Shown here: in pieces, positions 33,476-42,380 of the stretch | Position numbering within the stretch: the first letter of the stretch is position 1 | Layout: each line of letters begins with the position of its first letter | Source: Hamadaea sp. | GTDB taxonomy: Bacteria; Actinomycetota; Actinomycetes; Mycobacteriales; Micromonosporaceae | Direction of reading: 5' to 3' | DNA length: 64,000 nt | NCBI RefSeq assembly: GCF_013362815.1 | Contig: NZ_JABFVK010000089.1 | Location: forward strand, 1-64,000 | Notes under the pieces: generated by a model | Told to the model about the DNA's origin: nothing | Seen by the model: only the letters and a program-made list of their open reading frames with translations | Database searches by the model: none | Position numbers and translations under genes: made by a program

Positions 33476-34781
33476 GGCCCACGTATCCCGGGTGCGCCCG
33501 GCGCGTCTCCGCGTCGGGAAGGCGGACGAGGTCGATGATCGGCCGGTCGCCGGCCCGGTCGAGGACCGGACTCAGCGCCGGGTCGGCGAAGCCGACGACG
33601 CACACCTCGGCGAAGTCGAGGACGTCGTCGGCGGAGTCGCTCAGCAGCTCACCCAGGTGCGGCAGGTGGCTGTCGATGTATTCGCGGTTGGCTCCCACGA
33701 GCCGGGAAAGAGCCACGTTCGCGTCGTAGATCCGCAGCTCGTAGCCCTTGCCGACGAGCCGCTCGGCCAGTTCGACGAGCGGGCTCTCGCGCAGGTCGTC
33801 GGTGCCCGGCTTGAACGACAGCCCGAACAGTCCGACCTTGCGCTTCCCCGTGCTCATGACCAGTTCCACCGCCCGCTTCAGGTGCTCCTCGTTCGACGGG
33901 AGCACGTGCGAGAGCAGCGGGACCGCGACGTCGGCCCGGCGGGCGGCGTACACCAGGCCCCGGAGGTCCTTCGGCAGGCAGGACCCGCCGAACGCGAACC
34001 CCGGGCGCAGGTAGGCCGGGCTGATGTTGAGCTTGCGGTCGGCGAGGAAGACGTCCATCATCCGGTGCGAGTCGACGCCCAGCGCCCGGCAGATCGCGCC
34101 CATCTCGTTGGCGAAGGCGATCTTCAGGCCGTGGAACGAGTTGTCCGCGTACTTGGCCATCTCGGCCACCGCCACCGGCACCCGGAAGACCTCGCCGGGC
34201 AGACCCTCGTAGAGCGCCACGACCACGTCGCCGCTCACCGTGTCGTACTCGCCGATCACGGTCTTCGGCGGGTCCAGGAAGTCTTTGACGCTCGAGCCCT
34301 CGCGCAGGAATTCCGGGTTGTACGCGACGCCGAAGTCGACCCCGGCGGTAAGTCCGGAGAACTTCTCCAGCAGCGGGACGAGCAGCGACTCACAGGTACC
34401 CGGCAACATCGTGCTGCGGAAGACGACGGTGTGCCAGCGGTCCAGCTCGGCGAGCGCCTCGCCGATCTCCGTCGACACTCGTTCGAGGTACTCCGTCGAG
34501 AGGCTGCCGCTGGGCGCGGACGGCGTACCGACGCAGATCAGCGACACGTCGGTCGCCCGGATCGCCGACGCGAGGTCCACCGTCGCCCGCAGCGCCCCGG
34601 AGGCCACCACCTCGGCGGTCAGCTCACCGATCCGTTCCTCGACGACCGGCGCCTGGCCCCGGCTGATGAGCTCCACCTTCACGGGGCTGACGTCGACGCC
34701 CACCACCTCGTGGCCCCGCGCGGCCAGGCAGGCGGCGGAGACGCTGCCCACGTAGCCCAGGCCGATGACGCTGATCCTCAT
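33465..34781 (-). CDS. Nucleotide-sugar 6-dehydrogenase (GDP-mannose/UDP-glucose dehydrogenase family)
   Basis: A 438-residue NAD-dependent four-electron dehydrogenase. The Rossmann motif is VIGLGYVGSVSAACLA, and the catalytic Cys lies in RPGFAFGGSCLPKDLRGL. The surrounding sequence (VFLADRKLNISPAYLRPGF) looks closer to AlgD-type GDP-mannose dehydrogenases than to UDP-glucose dehydrogenases, but the substrate cannot be fixed by eye. It supplies a uronic acid for the polysaccharide. The ATG is one base past the stop of the upstream CelD-like gene, and the GT4 gene follows with an 11-nt overlap. It belongs to a five-gene minus-strand operon starting at the deacetylase. Confidence 0.9.
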   Translation of the reverse strand: MRISVIGLGYVGSVSAACLAARGHEVVGVDVSPVKVELISRGQAPVVEERIGELTAEVVASGALRATVDLASAIRATDVSLICVGTPSAPSGSLSTEYLERVSTEIGEALAELDRWHTVVFRSTMLPGTCESLLVPLLEKFSGLTAGVDFGVAYNPEFLREGSSVKDFLDPPKTVIGEYDTVSGDVVVALYEGLPGEVFRVPVAVAEMAKYADNSFHGLKIAFANEMGAICRALGVDSHRMMDVFLADRKLNISPAYLRPGFAFGGSCLPKDLRGLVYAARRADVAVPLLSHVLPSNEEHLKRAVELVMSTGKRKVGLFGLSFKPGTDDLRESPLVELAERLVGKGYELRIYDANVALSRLVGANREYIDSHLPHLGELLSDSADDVLDFAEVCVVGFADPALSPVLDRAGDRPIIDLVRLPDAETRRAHPGYVGLGW

Positions 34782-34782
34782 A

Positions 34783-35853
34783 TCACTTGCCTTCCTTCGA
34801 GACGGCAGTCCCTTTGAAAGCCCGGACGGCGCGGCGCAGACCGGGAGCGAGCGGAGACGACTTGGCGGCGCCGACGACGGTGCCGTGCAGGCGGCGCAGC
34901 GCGCGGCGGGCCGAACTTCGGGTGACGAGACCTTGGGCGACGAAGACTTCGCCGGTCTTGGCCCGGCGTTTGTACTCGTCCTCACCCCGGCCGAGGTCGA
35001 TGCGGTCGACGCCGAGGCCGGGCGCGGCGGCCACCAGTTCGCGCAGCAACATCCAGCCGGGGGCCAGCCGGGCGAACTCGGGGTCGTAGACCGGGAACCA
35101 CCAGTGCAGTACGCCGGGCGAACGCAGTCCGAAATGCGCTGCCACCAAGCGTTGCCCGGCGTGCAAAGTCGACAAAACGCCGGAGAACTCCGGGGTCCGC
35201 GTACGCATCAACGACCGCAACAGCTCCACCCGGCGCGGATCCGCGAAGTAGTCGGGTGCGCCGGTGGCGGCGTACTGACCGCGTTTGAGCTCGATGAGCT
35301 GGTCGAGAGCCGCATCGTCGACGACGTCGGCGGTGAACCGCACCGTCCCGTACGCCTTCTCCGCCTTCGCGGTGTGCCGGCGTGCCTGCCCCATGTTGCT
35401 CTTGCCGCTGCTGGACACCCGGCCCAGGTAACCGTCGAGACCACCGGTGACGTCGAGGAACGGCGACGGACGCCGGGACTCGATCCACGGCGTGAACTCG
35501 TCACCGGACTCCAGGAGATGGTCGAACGCGTATCCGCGTACCCCATCGGTGAGCAGATCGAGCGGCGCGAACCGGAAGCCGGGCGCGTGGATCGGGCCCT
35601 GGAAGTCCGCACCGGGCCAGCCGACGGGCCGCAATTCCGCGCCGTCCCGATGCGCGGGCAGCAATGCCTGCACCTCGCCGGACGCGTCCATGACGACGCT
35701 GACCCGCACCGGTACGCCCGCAGCGTGCACCGCCGCCGCGAAACCCGGATGGAAGTACGGGCTGTCCAACCGTGGATTCGCCGCCCGCAAGGCATGCCAG
35801 GCGTCGAGCTGCCGCGCGGTCAGCTCGTCGAAGCTCAGATTCGTGATCGGCAT
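34783..35853 (-). CDS. CelD/BcsL-like GNAT-fold acyltransferase
   Basis: A 356-residue cytoplasmic protein. It has the pattern of the CelD/FemAB-like family: LDSPYFHPGFAAAVHAAG near the N-terminus, KSNMGQARRHTAKAEKAYG in the middle, and AHFGLRSPGVLHWWFPVYDP followed by LGRGEDEYKRRAKTG in the acyl-CoA-binding half. Members often occur in exopolysaccharide or cellulose clusters and are thought to N-acylate sugars or amino sugars. The start at 35853 follows a GGGGGA site at 6 nt; the frame extends upstream without support. Acceptor unknown. Confidence 0.78.
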   Translation of the reverse strand: MPITNLSFDELTARQLDAWHALRAANPRLDSPYFHPGFAAAVHAAGVPVRVSVVMDASGEVQALLPAHRDGAELRPVGWPGADFQGPIHAPGFRFAPLDLLTDGVRGYAFDHLLESGDEFTPWIESRRPSPFLDVTGGLDGYLGRVSSSGKSNMGQARRHTAKAEKAYGTVRFTADVVDDAALDQLIELKRGQYAATGAPDYFADPRRVELLRSLMRTRTPEFSGVLSTLHAGQRLVAAHFGLRSPGVLHWWFPVYDPEFARLAPGWMLLRELVAAAPGLGVDRIDLGRGEDEYKRRAKTGEVFVAQGLVTRSSARRALRRLHGTVVGAAKSSPLAPGLRRAVRAFKGTAVSKEGK

Positions 35854-35878
35854 TTCCGTTCCCCCCAGATCTGCCCGG

Positions 35879-36775
35879 TCAGGTGGCGAGCGCTCGAAGT
35901 CGGCGGGACGGCCGCACCAGGGCGACGACAGCCGCCCACGCACGCCGCCGGCCGAGGGCGGCTCGCATCGCCTCACCCGCGAGCACGATCAGGAAGTACG
36001 CCCCACCGGCCAGCGCCGAGTGGCGACGGCGGTAGAGCTTCACCTTGTTCACCACGCTGAGCGCGTTGAGGGTGGGATTGACCTGCTGCTCACCGCCGAT
36101 GTGAGTGATCTCGGCGGACGGCTCGTACCAGAGGGTCCAGCCGTGGTCGGCGGCGCGCAACGCGAAGTCGGTCTCCTCGCTGTAGAGGAGGAAGCTCTCG
36201 TCCCAGGGACCTACCTCGCGCAGCGTCGACGCCGAGATGAGCATCGCCGCTCCGGTCGCCCACGCGTACGCGCCGGGCAGGTCGCGCTCACGCGGATCGG
36301 TGATCAGCTCGCCGAACCCGGGCAGACGGCTGGCCGCCCGGCCTAGGAACGCCTCACCGAACGCCCTTCGCAGGGTGGGCGCGTACCGCAGGGACGGCTG
36401 GAACGAGCCGTCGGAGTTCAGCAGCTTCGGCACGGCGATCCCGCAGGAGGCGCGCTGCAACGTCGCGGCGAGCCGGGCGAGGGTGTCCGGCCGCAGCCGG
36501 CAGTCCGGGTTCAGCACCATGACCGCGTCGTACGCGGCGTCCACTGCGGCGACACCCGCGTTGATCCCGGCGGCGAACCCCCCGTTACGGCCCACCGCGA
36601 GCGGAATGACCGGCAGATCGGCGTCCTTCGCGACGGCCAGCGAGTCGTCCCGGGAGGCGTTGTCGGCGACCACCACGGAAACGATCTCGACACCCCGCTG
36701 GTGTTCGAGCGAGCGCAGGCAGCCCGCGAGGACGTCTGCGCTGTTGTACGTGACGATGACGACGGCGATCCTCAT
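35879..36775 (-). CDS. GT2-family glycosyltransferase (rhamnosyltransferase/WbbL-like)
   Basis: A 298-residue GT-A enzyme with VVIVTYNSADVLAGCLRSL, GRNGGFAAGINAGV and the DxD variant MVLNPDCRLRPD, then WATGAAMLISASTLREVGPWDE and FLLYSEETDFALRA, which are typical of WbbL-like rhamnosyltransferases. A hydrophobic C-terminal segment (GGAYFLIVLAGEAM) may anchor it to the membrane. Its ATG overlaps the deacetylase stop by 4 nt. Donor and acceptor are not assignable. Confidence 0.9.
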   Translation of the reverse strand: MRIAVVIVTYNSADVLAGCLRSLEHQRGVEIVSVVVADNASRDDSLAVAKDADLPVIPLAVGRNGGFAAGINAGVAAVDAAYDAVMVLNPDCRLRPDTLARLAATLQRASCGIAVPKLLNSDGSFQPSLRYAPTLRRAFGEAFLGRAASRLPGFGELITDPRERDLPGAYAWATGAAMLISASTLREVGPWDESFLLYSEETDFALRAADHGWTLWYEPSAEITHIGGEQQVNPTLNALSVVNKVKLYRRRHSALAGGAYFLIVLAGEAMRAALGRRRAWAAVVALVRPSRRLRALAT

Positions 36776-37512
36776 CGGGCGCTCTTCTCGCTGACACCTT
36801 CATGATCAGAGTCAGTTTCGTGGGGTGATGGCACCGCAGAATTGACTCTGATCATGGGAGGCCCGCCGCGCAGCCTCTTCACCGCACGCGCCGCGAAGGA
36901 ACGCGCGCGCTGTTGAAAAGCTGGCCGACCGTCGATGACAGAGGTAAGCCAAACGGCGTCCATGTCGTGCCGAAGACTGTTGCGCGGCTGCAACCACGCC
37001 GAGGTCCGCGCCGTTCCGCCGTCACTGGTGAGTACGCGATTCACCCCGGTCTGCCGCAGTCGCCGCAGAACCCGCCGATCGTAGGAGCCGAACGGGATGG
37101 CCACCGTCGTCACCGGCTCGCCCACGATCTCGCCGATGACCCGGTGGGCCTCGGTGAACTCCTCCTGCGCCTGGACGTCGTCGATGCGCCGCCAGTCCCG
37201 ATGCGCCCAGCCGTGCGAGCCGATCGGCATCCCGGCCTTGGCCAGCTCGCGTACGCCGTCGGCGTCGAGCCGGCCCGGTTCGCCCAGCAACCCGGCGAGC
37301 ACGAAGAACTCGGCGGTCAGCCCGCGTTCGAGCAACCGCGGCAGCGCGATCTCCAGATCGGACGCGTTGCCGTCGTCGAAGGTGATCCGGACGTGCTCAC
37401 GCTGAACCGCCAGGTCGAGCATCTGCTCGAACTGCGCCACGCTCACCCACGTGCGGTCCTCGCCGGGCGCGAGGACGCGGTCGGTCGGCCCGACACCGTG
37501 CACGTTAATCAT
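36772..37512 (-). CDS. Polysaccharide deacetylase (NodB/CE4 family)
   Basis: A 246-residue CE4 domain protein. The metal and base motifs are present: ITFDDGNASD (TFDDG) and GSHGWAHRDW (H-x-x-x-H). There is no signal peptide, so it acts inside the cell or on a lipid-linked intermediate. The start is uncertain: ATG at 37512 (MINVHGVGP) begins at the expected fold boundary, and a GTG at 37584 would add 24 residues. Neither has a good ribosome-binding site. The last ~30 residues after LRGGPP are read through a palindrome and look unrelated to the family. It is first in the operon with GT2, CelD-like, dehydrogenase and GT4 genes. Confidence 0.83.
   Translation of the reverse strand: MINVHGVGPTDRVLAPGEDRTWVSVAQFEQMLDLAVQREHVRITFDDGNASDLEIALPRLLERGLTAEFFVLAGLLGEPGRLDADGVRELAKAGMPIGSHGWAHRDWRRIDDVQAQEEFTEAHRVIGEIVGEPVTTVAIPFGSYDRRVLRRLRQTGVNRVLTSDGGTARTSAWLQPRNSLRHDMDAVWLTSVIDGRPAFQQRARSFAARAVKRLRGGPPMIRVNSAVPSPHETDSDHEGVSEKSAR
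36801..36856. repeat. 14-bp perfect palindrome inside the 3' end of the deacetylase gene
   Basis: catgatcagagtca (36801-36814) pairs exactly with 36843-36856 around a 28-nt loop. On the minus strand it is read in frame as part of the last ~30 codons of the deacetylase. Confidence 0.8.
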
Positions 37513-37837
37513 GGTGATCGATGCATCGAGGGCATCTGAGCTGTGCAATGAATCGCCTATCGTTCTTCGCTCAGGTCGGGCCACAGCCGACCGGGACCGT
37601 TAGATCGTGGGGTTTCGTCGTCTCAACGGGCCATCGGCGAATCGGGCGGACCGAATGTCCGCAAGCCGACACGGCCAAGATTGCCTCACGCCTGGTCGGG
37701 CCATGCCATCATGGGCCCCGCTCATCTACGATCGAGCTGCTGAACACCCGCTCACCTCGGCCGCGACCCAAGACGCAAGCAGCGCCGCTCGCGGATGCGA
37801 CCTGATTCAATCTATGCCGATCTATGGAAGGAAGACG
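37513..37837. other. ~325-nt divergent intergenic region between deacetylase and Wzz-like operons
   Basis: It should contain two opposing promoters. I see no long palindrome and no confident -10/-35 pair. The right end carries GGAAGGA (37826-37832), a strong ribosome-binding site 5 nt before the GTG at 37838. An upstream ATG at 37814 in the same frame lacks one. Confidence 0.5.
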
Positions 37838-38806
37838 GTGGACTTCTGGGACCTCGCGAAGGTGCTCTTCCGGAACTGGGTTGTCGCCGTGCCGATGCTG
37901 CTGCTGACCACGGGGCTGACGGTTCTGACCTTCAGCGCGATCAAGCCCGACTACGTCGCCACCGCCTTCGTCCAGCTCGTGCCGCCGGCGACGCCCGTGC
38001 CGGCCAAGGTCGGCGAACCGGCTCGCGTACAGGTGAATCCGTGGCTGGGCCAGGGTCTGCAGACGCTCGGCAACGCCGCCATCGTGACTGTGCAGGAACA
38101 GTCCGTCGTGGAGTCGATGAAGGCCGCGGGTTACACCGATTCCTTCACCTTCGAAATGGGCGGCGACAGCCCGATGGTGAAGATCGAGGCCGTCGGCAAG
38201 TCGAAGGCGCAGGCCTCCAGCACCGCCGACGAGCTGGTCGCCCGCTACACCGAGAGCGTCACCACGCTGCAGAAGAACGAGCGCGTGATCGACGCCGACC
38301 TCATCGCCGCCCGTCGCCTCGACCGGGGGACGAACGTCGAGAAGTCGAACTCCAACGTCAAGCGCGCACTGGTCGCGGTGTTCGTCGCCGGTCTGATGCT
38401 GACCGTGGCCGCCACCGTCGGCTTCGACGCGCTGCTGCGCTCGCGGGCTCGCCGCCGGGCCGGGACGATGTCGGCCGCCGACCTGGCCGCAGCCCGGGAA
38501 CGCGCCGTCGGCATGGCCTCCGGCGTTCGGCTGAGCAGCGTCGGCACGCTCTACCGACCCCGCGCCATCACAACGGCCGGACCGTCCGGCGGTTCTCCGC
38601 CGGAGGACGGGTCCGCCTGGTCGGGCGCCGATCAAACGGTGGTCTACCGGACCGTCGACCAGGTGATCGAGCCGGCCGACATCGCGGAGGCCACTGAGGA
38701 CGAGGAGAAGCCCGAGGTCGAAGACGCGACGCTGGTGCTTCCGTCGTTCACTCCCGTGAACGGAGTGGAGATCCCGCGCCCGTCGGCCTGGCCGAGCAAA
38801 GAGTGA
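37838..38806 (+). CDS. Wzz-like polysaccharide co-polymerase (chain-length determinant type)
   Basis: A 322-residue membrane protein. Two helices flank a ~165-residue extracytoplasmic domain: WVVAVPMLLLTTGLTVLTF near the start and ALVAVFVAGLMLTVAATVGF at about 180-200. The external part contains ADYVATAFVQLVPP-like and SSTADELVARYTESVTTLQ helices typical of the Wzz/YveK class. The cytoplasmic tail is acidic and disordered, with no kinase domain. It likely sets the length of the polymer made by the adjacent Wzy-like protein. The GTG start at 37838 is decided by GGAAGGA. The stop overlaps the next GTG within a tandem duplication. Confidence 0.78.
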   Translation: MDFWDLAKVLFRNWVVAVPMLLLTTGLTVLTFSAIKPDYVATAFVQLVPPATPVPAKVGEPARVQVNPWLGQGLQTLGNAAIVTVQEQSVVESMKAAGYTDSFTFEMGGDSPMVKIEAVGKSKAQASSTADELVARYTESVTTLQKNERVIDADLIAARRLDRGTNVEKSNSNVKRALVAVFVAGLMLTVAATVGFDALLRSRARRRAGTMSAADLAAARERAVGMASGVRLSSVGTLYRPRAITTAGPSGGSPPEDGSAWSGADQTVVYRTVDQVIEPADIAEATEDEEKPEVEDATLVLPSFTPVNGVEIPRPSAWPSKE

Positions 38807-38837
38807 CCGACGGCCTGGCCGAGCGGCAAGTGACCGA
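38784..38837. repeat. 27-bp tandem duplication across the Wzz-like/Wzy-like stop-start junction
   Basis: Units 38784-38810 and 38811-38837 match at 23 of 27 positions. Both contain GTGACCGA, so a second in-frame GTG lies nine codons into the downstream gene. It has the same unit length and position relative to the GTGA overlap as the duplication at 21856-21904. Confidence 0.85.
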
Positions 38838-40230
38838 CGTCGCCGGCCACCGAGCGGATCTGGAACCGTCGCTCGTCTCCCGGCGCACGTACGCCACTCG
38901 CCGCCGGGTCGGCAAGGTGGACGCCGCGCTGGTCCTCTGCCTCGTGATCGTGACGATCGGGCTCATCCCGTTCAACCTGATCGTGCCCGGCATGACCGAC
39001 CTCGGGCGACCGGGCATCATCGTGGCCTTGGGATTGTTCGGCTGGTGGTTCATCTCCCGGTTCACCACGCATCTGTCCATGCGAGGACCGCAACCGCTGC
39101 GCTGGGCGTTGCTTTTCTTCATGATGAGCGTGCTGATCTCCTACGCCGTCGGCTTCATCCGCGGGTTGACCACGATCGAGGCGAACGGCGCCGACCGAGC
39201 GCTGCTCTTCTTCTGCGCACTGGCGGGAGTCATCCTGATGACCGCCGATGGCCTGCCGAACTGGCAACGCATCCGAGTCGTCGTGAACGTGCTCGTCTTC
39301 GTCGCCACCGTGATGGCGATCATCGGGCTGATGCAGTACGTGTTCCATCTGGATGTCACCCAGTACATCGCTATACCGGGATTGCAGTCGAAGCTTGATG
39401 CGCTCGGCTTCATGGCACGAGGCAGCAGTTACCGGGTCGCCAGCACGACCGCGCACTACATCGAGCTCGCGACAGTGCTCGCCTTCGTCCTCCCCTACGC
39501 CGTGCACGTGGCCCGGTTCGCCGAGCGCCGCCGCCATCGCCAGCTGGCACTCTTGGCGGCAGGAGTCATCGCCGCCGGCGTCGGGACGACGATCTCGCGT
39601 ACCGGAATCCTCGCGATCGGCGTCATGTTCCTGTGCCTGTTCCCGGTCTGGAACTGGCGAATGCGCTTCAACGTGGCCGTGCTCAGCGTCATCATGCTCG
39701 GCGTTCTGGCGGCGGTGAGCCCGGGACTCTATCGCAGCATTTTCGCGATGTTCTCCGATGCCGGGACCGATACGTCGGTCTCCGCCCGCTATGAGCGCTA
39801 TCCCATGGTCTTCGCATACGTCGGGCAACATCCATGGCTTGGTAGAGGCACCGGCACGTGGCTGCCTCCGCAGTATCAAATCCTCGACAACCAATGGCTG
39901 GTCACGCTTCTGACCAACGGGGTCCTCGGGGTGGTGGCACTGGCCACTCTCCACATCACCGGAATGGTCCTGGCATATCGGGCGCTCAAGCGCGCGACCA
40001 CCGACGAGTACAGACACTTCAGCACGGTCGCGCTGTCCACGCAGCTCATGGCGCTGCTCGTCGCTGGGACGTTCGACTCACTCGGATTCACGACCTATGC
40101 GGTGATCATGGCTCTCTCGCTTGGCTTCTGCGGCGCCGCCTGGCGACTCACCCATCCCGAACCGCAGATCAGGACGTCGACGCCGCGCTGGTTCCTCGGC
40201 GGCGCGTACCGGTCGGAGGTGACGCGGTGA
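38803..40230 (+). CDS. Wzy/O-antigen ligase-like polysaccharide polymerase
   Basis: A 475-residue integral membrane protein with about eleven to twelve helices. The large external loop in the second half holds YPMVFAYVGQHPWLGRGTGT, the family-typical R-x-x-x-W/H-P-x-x-G-x-G pattern of O-antigen polymerases and ligases. It probably joins repeat units on the outer face of the membrane. Its GTG overlaps the stop of the Wzz-like gene (GTGA), and its own stop overlaps the LLM gene in the same manner. The first nine residues are the product of the tandem duplication, so translation from the second GTG (V10) is possible. Confidence 0.85.
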   Translation: MTDGLAERQVTDVAGHRADLEPSLVSRRTYATRRRVGKVDAALVLCLVIVTIGLIPFNLIVPGMTDLGRPGIIVALGLFGWWFISRFTTHLSMRGPQPLRWALLFFMMSVLISYAVGFIRGLTTIEANGADRALLFFCALAGVILMTADGLPNWQRIRVVVNVLVFVATVMAIIGLMQYVFHLDVTQYIAIPGLQSKLDALGFMARGSSYRVASTTAHYIELATVLAFVLPYAVHVARFAERRRHRQLALLAAGVIAAGVGTTISRTGILAIGVMFLCLFPVWNWRMRFNVAVLSVIMLGVLAAVSPGLYRSIFAMFSDAGTDTSVSARYERYPMVFAYVGQHPWLGRGTGTWLPPQYQILDNQWLVTLLTNGVLGVVALATLHITGMVLAYRALKRATTDEYRHFSTVALSTQLMALLVAGTFDSLGFTTYAVIMALSLGFCGAAWRLTHPEPQIRTSTPRWFLGGAYRSEVTR

Positions 40231-41165
40231 CCCGCCCGTTCCGTTTCCTCGCCCCCATGCCGCGCCTCACTGTTGCTCCGCCGCACTGGCGCGACGAGCT
40301 GCGCCGCCTGGAGGACCTGGGCTTTCACACAGTCGCTGTCTCCGATCACTTCACCCAGGGGTGGCTGATGGAGCCGATCGTCGCGATGACCGCGGCGGCC
40401 GAGGCCACAACCACCTTGCGCGTGCTAAGCCTTGTGCTCGGCAACGACTACCGCCATCCCGTGCTGCTGCACAAGGCCATGGCCACGCTCGACGTCCTGT
40501 CCGGCGGGCGGGTGGAGATCGGCCTCGGGGCGGGCTGGCTCCCGGGCGACTATCAGGCCGCGGGTCTTCCGCTCGACGCCCCAGGGGTACGCATAGCGCG
40601 GCTGGCCGAGTCGGTGCAGGTCGTCAAGGGGCTCTTCGGCGTGGAACCGCTGACCTTCACCGGGGAGCATTACCGCATCACCGACCTCGACGGATTGCCC
40701 AAACCTGTGCAACAGCCGCATCCGCCGATCCTGATCGGCGGCGGGAGCCGTCGCGTACTGGGGTTGGCCGGGCGGCTGGCCGACATCGTCGGGGTGAACC
40801 CGAGTCTGAAGCCGGAGGCCGCTCCCGGTGCCGCTGTGCTCGACCTGACCGAGGATCGCGTCGCGGAGAAGATCGCGTGGGCCCGCGCGGGCGCGGTCGC
40901 CGCCGGTCGCGATCCGTCCGAACTGGACTTCCAGCTCAGCGTGCTGTCGCTCGACGTCACCGACGTACCGGGTGCCCAACGGTGGACGTCCAGCCTCGCA
41001 CAGGGGGTCGATCCCCAGGTCTTGGCGGCCAGTCCCGCGGTCCTGCACGGGCCGGCCGCGTACTGCGCGGAGCAGCTGCACAAATGGCGGGAAGTGCTGG
41101 GCCTGAACCAGTTCCACCTCGGGGGCGACCCGATCGCCGCCGCCGCCGTCCTCGCTCGGCTCTAG
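40227..41165 (+). CDS. F420-dependent LLM-class oxidoreductase
   Basis: A 312-residue luciferase-fold enzyme resembling the MSMEG_2516 type. It has FLAPMPRLTVAPPHW at the start, VSDHFTQGWLMEPI, LDVLSGGRVEIGLGAGW (the cofactor-binding bulge region) and PPILIGGGSRRVL. It should use F420 or FMN; the substrate is unknown. GTG at 40227 overlaps the stop of the Wzy-like gene by 4 nt, so it is co-translated with polysaccharide assembly proteins, an unexpected partner. It ends one base before the convergent GH16 gene. Confidence 0.87.
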   Translation: MTRPFRFLAPMPRLTVAPPHWRDELRRLEDLGFHTVAVSDHFTQGWLMEPIVAMTAAAEATTTLRVLSLVLGNDYRHPVLLHKAMATLDVLSGGRVEIGLGAGWLPGDYQAAGLPLDAPGVRIARLAESVQVVKGLFGVEPLTFTGEHYRITDLDGLPKPVQQPHPPILIGGGSRRVLGLAGRLADIVGVNPSLKPEAAPGAAVLDLTEDRVAEKIAWARAGAVAAGRDPSELDFQLSVLSLDVTDVPGAQRWTSSLAQGVDPQVLAASPAVLHGPAAYCAEQLHKWREVLGLNQFHLGGDPIAAAAVLARL

Positions 41166-41166
41166 C

Positions 41167-42237
41167 TCAAACCTGCTGGAAGACCCGGATGTAGTCGACC
41201 TCCAGCCGCCGGGTCAGGGTCGGGTCCTTCAGGCCGACATTCCAGCGTCGTTGCCAGTCGTTGTCCACCATCATGTGCAAGATGAGCTGCATCGGCTCCT
41301 TGGCGATCTGCGCCTTGTTCGTGAACTGCCCGCATTTCTTTCCGTCGATGTACCAGGCGATGTGGTCAGGCTGCCAGTCGACGCCCATCCGGACGAAGTT
41401 CTTGGAGTAGTCCTTGACCGCGCAGGCACCGTTGTTGTGCTTGCCGGAATTCGGCGTGTACGACGTATCACGACCGGCGTAGTGGTAGGTCATGTACATC
41501 GTCGACGGGTCGTCGCCCAGCAGTTCGAGGATGTCGAGCTCGGTCTGATACTGGTAGTCGGTCTTCGCGGGCAGCATCCAGAAGGCTGTGAAGAAGCCTT
41601 GAGTCGCCGGGAATTTGATCCGCGCCTCGACGTAGCCGTAGGTGAAGGCGTAGAGGTACTTCGCTCCGTTCTGGGCGCTCGGCCGGGCCGTCGACAACAG
41701 ACCCGCTTTGTACGTGCACTTCCCGCTCTGGCACGCGTCATCAGCGAACGCCGGGGAAAGCGGAGCGGCGGTCAGCTTGGCCGTCCCGTTGGAGACCGTC
41801 ACCTGCGACGGCTGATAGTGCTCACGGCCGTTGTTGAAGGTCGACGTGCAGTCGCCGGTGTTCCAGTCGAAGCACGGACTCAGCTTGCCGTGGTCGTAGT
41901 CAGATCCCGTGAACTCCTCACTGAAGGCCAGCCGCCAGGACTTGCCCGCGGCCGCCGCAACCGGAGGCCCCACTGGCTTCGCGGCCGAAGACTTCGATGG
42001 TGATCGAGACGGTGCTCCCGTGAGGGACGGACTCGCGCTGATACTCGGCGACGGCGGTGACAACGGCGAGATCGCCGGATCGCTGGCCGCTGCTGAGGTC
42101 GACGGCGAGGCCTCCAGGCCGGACGACGAACGCGTGAGCGCGTATGCGCCAGCGCCGAGGAGCAGCGTCCCAGCGGTGGCGGCAGCAACCGCCCACCAAA
42201 GACGGCGCGGAGTCCGCTGCGGCTTAAGGGGTGACAT
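41167..42237 (-). CDS. Membrane-anchored or secreted GH16-family glycoside hydrolase
   Basis: A 356-residue protein. An N-terminal hydrophobic segment (WWAVAAATAGTLLLGAGAYAL) serves as signal or anchor, a Ser/Pro/Ala-rich linker of ~60 residues follows, and the GH16 domain spans ~98-356. The catalytic motif ELDILE holds nucleophile and acid/base, and the aromatic FFTAFWML and DYIRVF strands fit the jelly roll. The family cleaves beta-1,3 or beta-1,4 glucans and related polymers. Here it may trim or release the exopolysaccharide. It is divergent from the beta-helix gene, and the last base of its stop lies next to the LLM gene. Confidence 0.9.
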   Translation of the reverse strand: MSPLKPQRTPRRLWWAVAAATAGTLLLGAGAYALTRSSSGLEASPSTSAAASDPAISPLSPPSPSISASPSLTGAPSRSPSKSSAAKPVGPPVAAAAGKSWRLAFSEEFTGSDYDHGKLSPCFDWNTGDCTSTFNNGREHYQPSQVTVSNGTAKLTAAPLSPAFADDACQSGKCTYKAGLLSTARPSAQNGAKYLYAFTYGYVEARIKFPATQGFFTAFWMLPAKTDYQYQTELDILELLGDDPSTMYMTYHYAGRDTSYTPNSGKHNNGACAVKDYSKNFVRMGVDWQPDHIAWYIDGKKCGQFTNKAQIAKEPMQLILHMMVDNDWQRRWNVGLKDPTLTRRLEVDYIRVFQQV

Positions 42238-42380
42238 GACGTCGCCGACCGTACCAGCAATTCATCATGATCATTCTTTCCTGTCGGATTTCGGCTGGAC
42301 GTGTACCCCGAAGCCTGCGATGTAGTTTCCTAAGTCGCCGGACAAGCAGTCCGGCGTCGTCGATCTGCCGGGGGGATATC

